Assembly: GCA_011365025.1 (NCBI GenBank)
Contig: RDOF01000045.1
Span: 1 to 20,952, forward strand
Reading direction: 5' to 3'
Source of the DNA: Candidatus Thorarchaeota archaeon
Lineage (GTDB): Archaea > Asgardarchaeota > Thorarchaeia > Thorarchaeales > Thorarchaeaceae
DNA length: 20,952 nt
The translations under genes were made by a program, and so were the position numbers. Numbering within the stretch: position 1 is the stretch's first letter; every line of letters begins with the position of its first letter. The notes below the pieces were generated by a model. That model did no database searches, was not told the origin of the DNA, and saw only the letters and a list, made by a program, of their open reading frames with translations. Below are positions 8,618 to 16,050 of the stretch, piece after piece.

Positions 8618-10957
8618 ATGGCAAGGGCTGCGGCAGCTTTCCTCGCATTTCTAATCTTCCTCTCCATGTTGGCAACCTGTTCTTATTCAGGCACCAAATG
8701 CCACGTGAATTCCAGAATTCAAAGCGAGGACCCTGTTCTTCAAGCTACCCCGGGCTTTGAGTTACATGACCCAATACTAATCACGGGAAATGAGGGCTTC
8801 TTGAATCGAGTGCTCCTGGACGGATGGGCTGGAACGGGAACTCCGTCGGAGCCGTATTTAATCGAGAATTATGAGATCCTGTGCCAAGGTACAGCGGGAA
8901 TCACAATTGACCGGGTGAGCCTCCCTTTCGCAGTTAGAAATTGTAGAATAATTGGGACCCACAATGGCACTGACAATGAAATGTACGGGATGTCATTTAG
9001 CTTCTGTGAGAATGTAGTTGTGGATTCCTGTTACATGGGCAACATGTGGAATGGTATAAGAGCTAGATACTCAAATGGCACCATTGCAAATAGCACAGTA
9101 GAAGAGCCAATGTCAAAGTCAATTCGACTAACAAGATGCGATGGCATGAGAGTGCATAATTGCTTGGTGAGTACCCAGGGGATTGCCTTCGAAGACTCTG
9201 AGAGCATCTCAATTTGTGAAAACACGGTAAGAGACGTTGTCGGTTCTGGCATTGAAATAGGTGAGTCGTGGGATATTAATTGTGTTGGCAATAGACTCTT
9301 GAACATTAGTGACTTTGGGATTTTCGGAGCGTATCTGTATCACGGAAATTTCTCCGAGAATCAATTCACCGAGTGTGGAACGGCTGGAATCTACTTCTAT
9401 GGGGGTGACTACTGTACTATATCATTCAACAACTTCACAGGTTGTGGGATTCATCTTTCGAGCTCAATCTCTGGAATGCGGCAGTACAATGTACAGGGAA
9501 ATCTAGTGAATGGAAAGCCAATTGGTTATTTCTCGGGGCTTTCAAGGACTTTGATAGACGTAGAAAGCTATAGTCAAGTGATTCTTGTTGGCTGTCAAGA
9601 TGTTGGAATTGTCAATGGCAGATTTTTTGATGTTTCAACAGGAGTTTGCTTCTCCAACTGCTATCACTGCACAATTATGGATACAACGATCCGTTGGAAT
9701 GGATTCTTTGGATTCAGAGCTGAGTATTCAGATCATTGCACGGCCATTGGTCTTAGGGCGAGCCAGAACAGAATAGGGATTTCTTTGTGGCAATCGGACA
9801 ATTGCAGGGTAGAAAGCTGTACAATCGATAACAGTATTCTCGCCGCGATATACTCCAGCTTTGCCGATTTTATGTCATTCACAAATAACACGATAATTGG
9901 AACAAGTCAGAATCCATCACAGGTGCACGTACAGGATGCCAATCTAATGACTATGACCGACAACAGGTTTCTCAATGCAGGCCTAATGCTAGACATGTCA
10001 GGAAAACAGCACATCATGCACATTATCGAAGGAAATACCGTTGATGGAAAGCCACTCTTGTACGGTAGCGAATTATCAGACGAAATCATTGACTGCTCAA
10101 ACTTAGGTCAAGTGTTACTTGCAGATTGTGAGAACATTACTCTAGAGGGAGGCCAATTCCAAGGTGTACCTCTGGAGCTCCTCAATTGCGTCAATTGTAG
10201 CCTATCTGAAGCGAATATCCACGGTAGCTTTGGACTTGGCCTTCTGTCATACTACTCAAACTGGACAAGACTCGAGAATGTCCATGTCTTGAATGCCAGC
10301 GAATCGGGTATTTTACTCCATGCGTCGTACAACTCAGCAATCCGGAATTGCACAACTGCCGGATGCCATGGCGATGGCATGGTTATTCGCTACACCCACG
10401 ATACCATAATAGCCGCCAATACCATAACCGGCAATGCCGGAGTTGGCCTTGATGTAGACACGACAAGTAGCTGCATTCTTGCGGGGAATGCTATCAGTAT
10501 GAATGGCGGCAGTGGAATAAGGTTGGTTGGAGCCGTTTCTTGGACCATTACTTACAACACGGTAGTTGACAACCATCTCTACGGGATTGAGATTTTGGCT
10601 CTTTACGAAGCATCATCAAGCCATCACACTATATTTTCCAATGCAATTGGATGGAATTTGGAAGGAAATGCAATCGATGATGGTCGCTTCAATTCGTGGG
10701 ATGATTCAATTGCGATAGGGAATAGATGGTCGGATTACAATGGAACGACGCAGTGGTACTGGGTTCCAGGCTCAGCCGGAAGCTATGATCGGTTTCCATC
10801 CCTCCTGAGAAGAGAAGTTCCTTTCCCCATAATCCCTGTAGTCTTGGGTCTTCTTGGATGTTCGGTGGCTGCAATTGGCATTGGATTTGTTTGGAGAAAG
10901 GGACAGAGAATCCAAATGCTGCGTGAAGGGACATCTCAAGAAAGCATCAGAGAATAA
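8618..10957 (+). CDS. NosD-like right-handed beta-helix surface protein, Cys-rich, C-terminal anchor
   Basis: The 779-residue protein starts with a signal peptide (MARAAAAFLAFLIFLSMLAT) and ends with a membrane helix (about 738-759) and a short basic tail. Between them run many parallel beta-helix rungs with the usual alternation of G-I-x-I/L strands and N-x-I/N-x-F turns. The end of the helix has WSDYNGTT and PGSAGSYDRFP, the cap found in many archaeal NosD-like proteins. A segment of about 60 residues containing N-x-V-x-GKP (near residues 290 and 470) occurs twice, showing internal duplication. The ectodomain holds about 25 cysteines, many in N-C pairs at turn positions. NosD itself serves nitrous oxide reductase maturation, but archaea carry many relatives without that context, and no nos gene is here. 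Carbohydrate binding or cell-surface adhesion is more likely. Confidence 0.87.
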   Translation: MARAAAAFLAFLIFLSMLATCSYSGTKCHVNSRIQSEDPVLQATPGFELHDPILITGNEGFLNRVLLDGWAGTGTPSEPYLIENYEILCQGTAGITIDRVSLPFAVRNCRIIGTHNGTDNEMYGMSFSFCENVVVDSCYMGNMWNGIRARYSNGTIANSTVEEPMSKSIRLTRCDGMRVHNCLVSTQGIAFEDSESISICENTVRDVVGSGIEIGESWDINCVGNRLLNISDFGIFGAYLYHGNFSENQFTECGTAGIYFYGGDYCTISFNNFTGCGIHLSSSISGMRQYNVQGNLVNGKPIGYFSGLSRTLIDVESYSQVILVGCQDVGIVNGRFFDVSTGVCFSNCYHCTIMDTTIRWNGFFGFRAEYSDHCTAIGLRASQNRIGISLWQSDNCRVESCTIDNSILAAIYSSFADFMSFTNNTIIGTSQNPSQVHVQDANLMTMTDNRFLNAGLMLDMSGKQHIMHIIEGNTVDGKPLLYGSELSDEIIDCSNLGQVLLADCENITLEGGQFQGVPLELLNCVNCSLSEANIHGSFGLGLLSYYSNWTRLENVHVLNASESGILLHASYNSAIRNCTTAGCHGDGMVIRYTHDTIIAANTITGNAGVGLDVDTTSSCILAGNAISMNGGSGIRLVGAVSWTITYNTVVDNHLYGIEILALYEASSSHHTIFSNAIGWNLEGNAIDDGRFNSWDDSIAIGNRWSDYNGTTQWYWVPGSAGSYDRFPSLLRREVPFPIIPVVLGLLGCSVAAIGIGFVWRKGQRIQMLREGTSQESIRE

Positions 10958-11160
10958 GGTGGGCGCAGACTGTGGGTAACACGACGCTTGCCGCGCCACC
11001 ACCTAATGATTTTGTGCGTCGTATTCCATGAAACCCATTTTGAGGATCCATGCGAGGTCTTCACCGCACGCCAGAGTAAAGACCGACCCACACGATTTTG
11101 CTGCGCCCTTTGTTGTGACCAGTTGATATGCGCCTGCGCACCTCGCAACTGCCCACAGGC
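10958..11160 (-). ncRNA. candidate structured RNA of about 200 nt: 5' pseudoknot plus four-way junction
   Basis: All pairing is read on the minus strand. Hairpin H1 pairs 11160-11154 with 11138-11132 (GCCUGUG/CGCAGGC). Its loop CAGUUG (11151-11146) matches CAACUG (11125-11120), giving a pseudoknot. Stem P1 pairs 11108-11101 with 10968-10961 (GGGCGCAG/CUGCGCCC). P2 pairs 11092-11086 with 10977-10971 (UGUGGGU/ACCCACA). Inside P2 are three arms: H3 (11084-11076 with 11064-11056, nine pairs), H4 (11052-11043 with 11036-11027, one U-U mismatch) and H5 (11025-11016 with 10987-10978, ten pairs). Only one, three, one and zero bases lie between the arms, so the junction is tight. H1, H3 and H5 each contain a U-G wobble that would be a C-A or A-C mismatch on the other strand. 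A strong TATA box sits 25 bases before H1. The GC-rich composition stands out. I found none of the signature motifs of RNase P RNA, SRP RNA, 5S rRNA or tRNA. Confidence 0.7.
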
Positions 11161-11180
11161 TCCCTTGGGTGCATAAGCGC

Positions 11181-11193
11181 ATATATCTTTTGG
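11181..11193 (-). promoter_or_regulatory. strong TATA/BRE promoter of the candidate RNA
   Basis: The minus strand reads CCAAAAGATATAT, a good BRE plus TATA box. The expected start point 25 bases on is about 11159, which coincides with the first base pair of hairpin H1 (11160). No convincing ribosome site or protein start follows at that point. Confidence 0.6.
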
Positions 11194-11322
11194 TCAAAGC
11201 CCCATCAACCTTGCATGTTGGTGGTGGCATAAAGTAGCTCGCGCAAGATAATATGATGTATTAGGGTATATAACAATTCCTGTAATGTTGGGGTTTGGCG
11301 GTTTCTGCACAAGTGGCTTCAA

Positions 11323-11340
11323 GCTGATTCCGGAATCAGC
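11323..11340. repeat. 18-base perfect palindrome after the beta-propeller gene
   Basis: GCTGATTCCGGAATCAGC equals its own reverse complement. As RNA it gives a seven-pair hairpin with a CCGG loop, 38 bases past the stop of the minus-strand gene ending at 11379. It could be a terminator hairpin, though no U-run follows it, or a dimeric protein site. The rest of 11161-11378 contains a second TATA-like sequence (minus strand TTATATAC, 11264-11271) and a 61-codon open frame overlapping the stop of the upstream gene, for which I see no good support. Confidence 0.5.
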
Positions 11341-11378
11341 CATGCACGCTAGGAAATCAGGCAAATCATCCTTGCACA

Positions 11379-13271
11379 TTACCTCCTTCGCCTGACCACA
11401 GCCACAACAAGAATGACCACCACACCTACTCCACCGAGCACAACAATGAGCTCGGTCGGAAAAGGCCCACCAAATATGCCAGAGGCTAGCGGTGAGAAAG
11501 AATACAGCACTACATTGTATTCAACTGTGCGAAATCGATACAGATATCCATCTGCAGCTATAGCTAGGAAATCATTTGCCAAATCCTGATCGCTATCCTC
11601 AGTTAGTAATCTACTGCTGATGAAAGCACTTGTGTTTGCGTTGAAGTGGAGAAGCCTGGTTTCGAGGGCAAACTCATCGAGATATACAGAGATGAACAAG
11701 GACCCATTGCTGGAAACTGCATAGCCGTAAGGAAGAATTGTTTCATTCTTCTCGAGGCCGTAATGTATCCGGTAGGTTGTATTCCATTGCTGAATTGCAT
11801 CACCATCTCGTTTGGTGATGGCAAGTTCGTATTGACCATCCGGCGTTGACTTCATATCAATTCCATAGCCACTTCCATCTGGCCCAAGCATCCACCTGCC
11901 ATAGGTAGAGCTGTTCCGAAGTATTACACCTGTAGAACTCCATTCTCGTACATACTCATCATCATGTGTATAAATGCGACCATCTGCAGAACATGCCACT
12001 TCGTAGCCGTAAGTGAATGGAATAGTTTTCGCCCAATTCTGTACGCCATCTTCGTCAGTCTGTACAAGAGTCAGGTTCCTTGGACCAAGACCTGTGTTGA
12101 CAAGAAAATACACTAGCCCCTGATCATCCACGGCCACAGACCTAGTCGAATCCGCATTTCCGAAGTCATAGGTCTCTGACCACTGGAATGAACCGTCAGC
12201 GCCTAGTTTCGTCAGTACGATATCACTTGCGTCATCATATTCGTGGGTGTATCCTACAACATAAACGGCATCTTCAGATACTGCTACGGATGGCCATTGT
12301 ACGTAAATGTCGTCTATGCGATACCACCAGTCCAGATGCATATTCTCACTCCATTTTAGAACAACTGCTGAGTGGTAGCCAGAGTACCCGGAATAAACAA
12401 GCCCGAAGATTGAGCCATCAGCAGTGGTAACCAATCCCTGTGCACTATCATGGAATGATTCAGCATCCTGTGCAAACTCAGGATTCACATTAGCTGATGT
12501 TGACTCCCATATCGTTTCTCTGCCTGGACTGAGAATTTGCTCATTGGGCGTTGCTGTACGCACAATATCTATGCTAACTGAGTGTAGAATTGCTTCAAAT
12601 GATCCCTCCGAGTCAGGGTCGAAGTCATACTGACTGGGCTCAAGAACCACAGCTAATGTAACGTTGTCAGACGGATCCTCCTGAACACCCTCGGAATTCT
12701 CAATCATGCCGGCAAAAACATCCTCCAAATGCTGCGCATTGAGATATGGTGACCAGGCGAAGTAACCAAATCCCAAGCTACTGCTACCAATTTGAATCCA
12801 ATTCCCGGAGGAATCAATGAAGTATGCACGCAGATATGCGTAGTTTCTTCCTGGCGAATATATGTAATCACCTGATGCTGTAGATGTCACCCCAATAAAC
12901 GGACGCACATTTCTAGGAAGCTCGTCGTATGACCATTGAAAGCTGAATGAGCATCCAATGTAGTCACGCTCTTCACCGGTTGTATTAATCTCTGCTCCAG
13001 AAACATGTGTCCAATTCAATTGAACAAAACCATAGTCATCAAATCTTTCTGAAGAAGAATGCCAGGCAGTGAACTCCCCCGAATCTCCATTGCCAAATAG
13101 CTGAGGCTCTTGGAGAAGATCATGGTTAGGATTCATCTCCGTTACAGTGACGGCAGACGGGAAGAAGTTTGCCATGTTACTATCAATGAAGTATTCTTCC
13201 ACTATAATTGGCTGTAACGCAAACGTGACTAAGAATATAATGACTGCTGTATGCAGAATGGTTCGCCTCAT
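11379..13271 (-). CDS. secreted beta-propeller surface protein with C-terminal anchor
   Basis: The 630-residue protein has a signal peptide (MRRTILHTAVIIFLVTFALQ) and a C-terminal membrane helix (about 608-626) closed by RRRR, so it is an anchored ectodomain. Residues about 50-245 look like a beta-sandwich (jelly-roll type) domain. From about 265 to 590 blades repeat in the style of SBBP/PQQ-like propellers: VVLKWSENMHLDWWYRI, VLTKLGADGSFQWSETY, TLVQTDEDGVQNWAKTI, each followed by a VAVSEDAVYVVGY-type strand. Such domains bind ligands or partner proteins and rarely carry enzyme activity. The ATG has a GAGGG site 9-10 bases ahead. A TATA-like box lies about 40 bases upstream, back to back with the LRR gene. 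Confidence 0.82.
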   Translation of the reverse strand: MRRTILHTAVIIFLVTFALQPIIVEEYFIDSNMANFFPSAVTVTEMNPNHDLLQEPQLFGNGDSGEFTAWHSSSERFDDYGFVQLNWTHVSGAEINTTGEERDYIGCSFSFQWSYDELPRNVRPFIGVTSTASGDYIYSPGRNYAYLRAYFIDSSGNWIQIGSSSLGFGYFAWSPYLNAQHLEDVFAGMIENSEGVQEDPSDNVTLAVVLEPSQYDFDPDSEGSFEAILHSVSIDIVRTATPNEQILSPGRETIWESTSANVNPEFAQDAESFHDSAQGLVTTADGSIFGLVYSGYSGYHSAVVLKWSENMHLDWWYRIDDIYVQWPSVAVSEDAVYVVGYTHEYDDASDIVLTKLGADGSFQWSETYDFGNADSTRSVAVDDQGLVYFLVNTGLGPRNLTLVQTDEDGVQNWAKTIPFTYGYEVACSADGRIYTHDDEYVREWSSTGVILRNSSTYGRWMLGPDGSGYGIDMKSTPDGQYELAITKRDGDAIQQWNTTYRIHYGLEKNETILPYGYAVSSNGSLFISVYLDEFALETRLLHFNANTSAFISSRLLTEDSDQDLANDFLAIAADGYLYRFRTVEYNVVLYSFSPLASGIFGGPFPTELIVVLGGVGVVVILVVAVVRRRR

Positions 13272-13307
13272 AATTCATCCCTCTGGATGCTTTCGGGCGA
13301 AGGGCAA

Positions 13308-13315
13308 TTAATAAA
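13308..13315 (-). promoter_or_regulatory. TATA-like box of the beta-propeller gene
   Basis: The minus strand reads AAGTTTATTAATTG around this site, about 40 bases before the ATG at 13271. The predicted leader of 10-15 bases contains the AGAGGG ribosome site. Confidence 0.45.
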
Positions 13316-13433
13316 CTTGCTGAGAACCGCTTATCGGCCTTGCCATTTCCTGCGAAACTGTCTTTCAAACCAAATCATCAATGTGGTGTTCTTAAGGACT
13401 GAAGCCAACAAGTGATAGGATGCATTGGAAATC

Positions 13434-13441
13434 GGGGGAGG
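13434..13441 (+). promoter_or_regulatory. ribosome binding site that decides the LRR protein start
   Basis: GGGGGAGG lies nine bases before the GTG at 13451. The frame is open from a GTG at 13412, but a TATA-like TTCTTAAGG at 13389-13397 would place the transcript start near 13417, after that first GTG. Confidence 0.45.
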
Positions 13442-13450
13442 CGTTTAAGA

Positions 13451-14782
13451 GTGCGCGGCTTTGCATCGGTGAAGTTCACTACTCGGTGGAGAAAGGAAGA
13501 TCAAATCGAGTATCTAAATTCTTGCAGCGAGGTCAATCTCCACGACCGCGCCATAAGAGACCTCGACCTCCAAGAAGTATGCAGCAGTTTTGATTTAGAA
13601 ACCTTGAGCCTAGTCAACAATCGTCTTGTAGCCATAGATCTTGAACCAGTTAGGCAATGCGTTGGACTGAGAAAGCTGTTCCTGGATGGAAATTTGATTG
13701 AGGAGATTGATCTTGAACCCTTGGGCCAGTGTACGAATCTTAGAACCATAGGGCTGTCCGGAAATATGCTATCTGAAGTCGACCTAAACCCACTTCTAGG
13801 ACTTCAAAGCCTTGAGTACGTATACTTGCATGACAACAACTTGGAACATGTGGACCTCTTTCCTCTGCATAGAAGTTACAATCTAAGAGGATTACACCTC
13901 CAGAACAACAACCTTCAGGACATCAATGTGGCTCCATTGCTTTTGTGCCAAAATCTTGACTCTCTAAGGCTTGATGACAATCCCGCTCTATCTGAGGCCA
14001 TCTTCTCCAAAACGCAGGGCATTCCATCTGTTGTCATGGATGCCCTCATACAATGGGCAAGAAAGCGAGGAAAGCCGCCTTGGATTCATAATTCAGTTGG
14101 CGAATTGGTCATTAGCACAAAGGAGTACGGTGAACTTGTGCAAAGACTGGGATGGGAGCCCTATAGGGAGAACTTAATCGACGCGCTGCGCCTAGTTGCC
14201 GAAGATAGATGGTATGATGCGCAGCTTGAGTTCCTCTCTTCAATTGGCATGCCAGAACTCGCCTCATATGACGGGGATATTGTTGACATCTTGTTGAGGA
14301 TTCCTGAGAAGTGCAGCTATGGCGAAGGCCGTGAGATACTCTATGAGGAGATTGTTGGCCTTCTTCGTACCCAGTTGGAATCGGGTGGCTCAACCCTTCT
14401 TTTTAACGTTGACGCTCTCTCATCCACAAAAGGTAGTGTGTTGATTCCGCTGATACTAGAGAGAAGGATGGAAGAGATGGATAATCTGAACATATGCGTT
14501 TCTGATAAGGAACCGAATTTAGAGGAGATTTGGCAAACGTATTACGGGGCCCAAATTCTTAGAGTTTTGGGTACGGGACCCAATCCCAATTCCAGTAGGT
14601 TAGACGAAATTTTGAGTACCTTTGATAGGGCGGGCTTTAAACTATCTATTGGGTCGAAAATAGAACAGCCCTCTAGAAAGCCGCCACAGAGGTGCTCAAT
14701 GGGGCTATTGAAGCACGTATTGGCTCGGGAAGGATATGTGAGGAATTTGCGTGGAAGATGGGAACATAGTAAGAAAGCCTAG
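13451..14782 (+). CDS. leucine-rich repeat protein with an unrecognised C-terminal domain
   Basis: The first half consists of about seven leucine-rich repeats of 22-23 residues with the pattern L-x-x-L-x-L-x-x-N-x-L-x-x-I/V-D-L-x-P-L, for example LRTIGLSGNMLSEVDLNPL. LRR solenoids bind proteins; there is no signal peptide or membrane helix, so the protein is cytoplasmic. The second half (about 200-443) begins at WIHNSVGELVIS and contains helical segments and a strand-rich part (STLLFNVDALSSTKGSVLIPLILERR) that fit no family I know. The C-terminus GLLKHVLAREGYVRNLRGRWEH resembles a small helical DNA- or protein-binding end, which is only an impression. LRR proteins with D-L-x-P-L repeats are common in Asgard genomes. 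The start is uncertain between GTG 13412 and GTG 13451; I prefer the latter because of its ribosome site. Confidence 0.8.
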   Translation: MRGFASVKFTTRWRKEDQIEYLNSCSEVNLHDRAIRDLDLQEVCSSFDLETLSLVNNRLVAIDLEPVRQCVGLRKLFLDGNLIEEIDLEPLGQCTNLRTIGLSGNMLSEVDLNPLLGLQSLEYVYLHDNNLEHVDLFPLHRSYNLRGLHLQNNNLQDINVAPLLLCQNLDSLRLDDNPALSEAIFSKTQGIPSVVMDALIQWARKRGKPPWIHNSVGELVISTKEYGELVQRLGWEPYRENLIDALRLVAEDRWYDAQLEFLSSIGMPELASYDGDIVDILLRIPEKCSYGEGREILYEEIVGLLRTQLESGGSTLLFNVDALSSTKGSVLIPLILERRMEEMDNLNICVSDKEPNLEEIWQTYYGAQILRVLGTGPNPNSSRLDEILSTFDRAGFKLSIGSKIEQPSRKPPQRCSMGLLKHVLAREGYVRNLRGRWEHSKKA

Positions 14783-14812
14783 TAAAGATATGCTGAACCA
14801 CGAATAACTAAG

Positions 14813-14821
14813 GTTTTTTAT
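14813..14821 (+). promoter_or_regulatory. TATA-like box of the TPR protein gene
   Basis: GGTTTTTTATCTAG lies 31 bases after the LRR gene stop. Transcription would start near 14843, giving a leader of about 30 bases before the TTG at 14872. It implies that this gene is transcribed separately from the LRR gene. Confidence 0.4.
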
Positions 14822-14871
14822 CTAGCGACATCCGAGATACATAGGGTAGAAATGGACTTGGGGATGCAATA

Positions 14872-15933
14872 TTGAGGTCGTTTGAGGAATGCTACCGCAG
14901 TGGATTGCAGCTTGAAAAAGAAGGCAGATTCAAGGAAGCGATAGAGTGGTACCAAGAAGCAATTGCAATTGATCCTTGGTCCGCAGGCGCTTGGTTTCAG
15001 AAGATGCAGGTGCACAACGAACTGGGCCAAAGAGCAGAGGCAGAGGAAGCAGCACGGATTGTTCTTTCGCTAAAGCCAGAATGGAGGAAAAAAGGGCGAA
15101 TTCACCGGCTTTATCCGGAAGCCAAACCCATACCTGAACCAGAGCTCTATGATAGATTTGTAAGGATGAAACTACTGCAAACCGCTGATGAGCAGCTCGG
15201 CGAAGGAATTGCTAGTAAATGGTTCGAGTTGATGTTTCTTATTCAAAGAGGCGAAATGAGCCGCTGGGGAAGTTTAGCCCCCAAGCTAATTCAAATAACC
15301 CGAGAAAATGCAGCTCATCTTCGCTTAGAACATCTCGACCAGATATTTGAGGCAATTGCATTTAGCTACATAGTTGGTGTGCGGGTACCGCGAATTGTGG
15401 GAGAAGGAATTGACCGGTTAATCAACTTGCTTCTGGAGCTAGGCCTAGCAATCCGAGAATATCCTACACTAGTTCAGGAGAAGTCAATATATTCCAAAGC
15501 AATAAGGGATTTGTATGTTCGCGCCATAAAGCGAGTACTTCCTGGAGAAGAAGAAATTTTAACAATAGACCTTTGTCGCATTTCATTGAGGATGTTCGGA
15601 ATTCCGAGATTACGCATTCCTGGCCATCTGATCTTAACCAATGAGCACTTAATCCTCACACGGCACGTAATTCAGGTTTTGCCCTTAAAGAAACTAGGTG
15701 AATCAGAGGTAGTATCCAATCAAAAGGAAATGTCCCTACATCTGGATTTTGGGACCATCAAACCTTTGGAGGCTGGCATAAACGGGTTGACTCCATCTGA
15801 AAGAATGCGCATGAATTTAGCGATCGAACTACCCTTCATTGGAAAGGAATCGCAATTTCAAGTTGAGGAGAGAACTCGTCAACTTCAAAGCCTGATTCTC
15901 AAGGCCAAGGAGAAGCTCAGCAGCAAGCAATAA
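14872..15933 (+). CDS. TPR protein with a C-terminal PH/GRAM-like domain
   Basis: The 353-residue cytoplasmic protein opens with two tetratricopeptide repeats: residues about 2-34 (GRFKEAIEWYQEAIAIDP is a textbook TPR helix B) and about 36-69 (GQRAEAEEAARIVLSLKP). A helical middle follows (about 85-220). Residues about 220-310 then read LPGEEEILTIDL, GHLILTNEHLILTRHVIQVL and PLKKLGESEVV. This is the strand order of PH/GRAM-type domains, in which a G-x-L-x-L-T-N-x-x-L-I/L-x pattern is characteristic. Such domains bind lipids or proteins, so the protein may be a membrane-peripheral adaptor. The start is a TTG: the frame has a stop at 14842-14844 and no ATG between, and GGGG lies eight bases ahead. 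The TPR call is firm; the PH-like call is from pattern only. Confidence 0.8.
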   Translation: MRSFEECYRSGLQLEKEGRFKEAIEWYQEAIAIDPWSAGAWFQKMQVHNELGQRAEAEEAARIVLSLKPEWRKKGRIHRLYPEAKPIPEPELYDRFVRMKLLQTADEQLGEGIASKWFELMFLIQRGEMSRWGSLAPKLIQITRENAAHLRLEHLDQIFEAIAFSYIVGVRVPRIVGEGIDRLINLLLELGLAIREYPTLVQEKSIYSKAIRDLYVRAIKRVLPGEEEILTIDLCRISLRMFGIPRLRIPGHLILTNEHLILTRHVIQVLPLKKLGESEVVSNQKEMSLHLDFGTIKPLEAGINGLTPSERMRMNLAIELPFIGKESQFQVEERTRQLQSLILKAKEKLSSKQ

Positions 15934-16050
15934 GTGAGATACGGTCTCAGCGAAAGACCTTAATGCAGAGCAATAGCTTGTCCGCAGGCCTGCACCAATC
16001 CTAACAGCCACCATACTCATGAGACAATATCATAACGGAGACAAATTTCG

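Noticed and set aside
8618..10957. True NosD (nitrous oxide reductase maturation)
   Set aside because: No nosZ, nosF or nosY nearby; the membrane anchor and cap are typical of the broad archaeal beta-helix surface family.
10958..11160. RNase P RNA, SRP RNA or tRNA for the structured segment
   Set aside because: No GAGGAAAGUC-type CR-I, no SRP GGAAG/AGCA loops, no T-loop GGTTCRA or CCA end; arm lengths do not match a tRNA.
11003..11230. 75-codon minus-strand open frame (MPPPTCKV...) across the structured RNA
   Set aside because: Its start lies upstream of the strong TATA box, no ribosome site precedes it, and the paired RNA arms explain the composition better than a protein does.
11194..11379. 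61-codon minus-strand frame whose ATG overlaps the propeller gene stop (TAATG)
   Set aside because: The AGGAGGT ahead of it is part of the upstream gene's Arg codons and only two bases from the ATG, too close to work well; the product looks like no protein and contains the palindrome.
15943..15959. Hairpin GGTCT/AGACC after the TPR gene as a terminator
   Set aside because: Only five pairs with no T-run afterwards; weak and common by chance.
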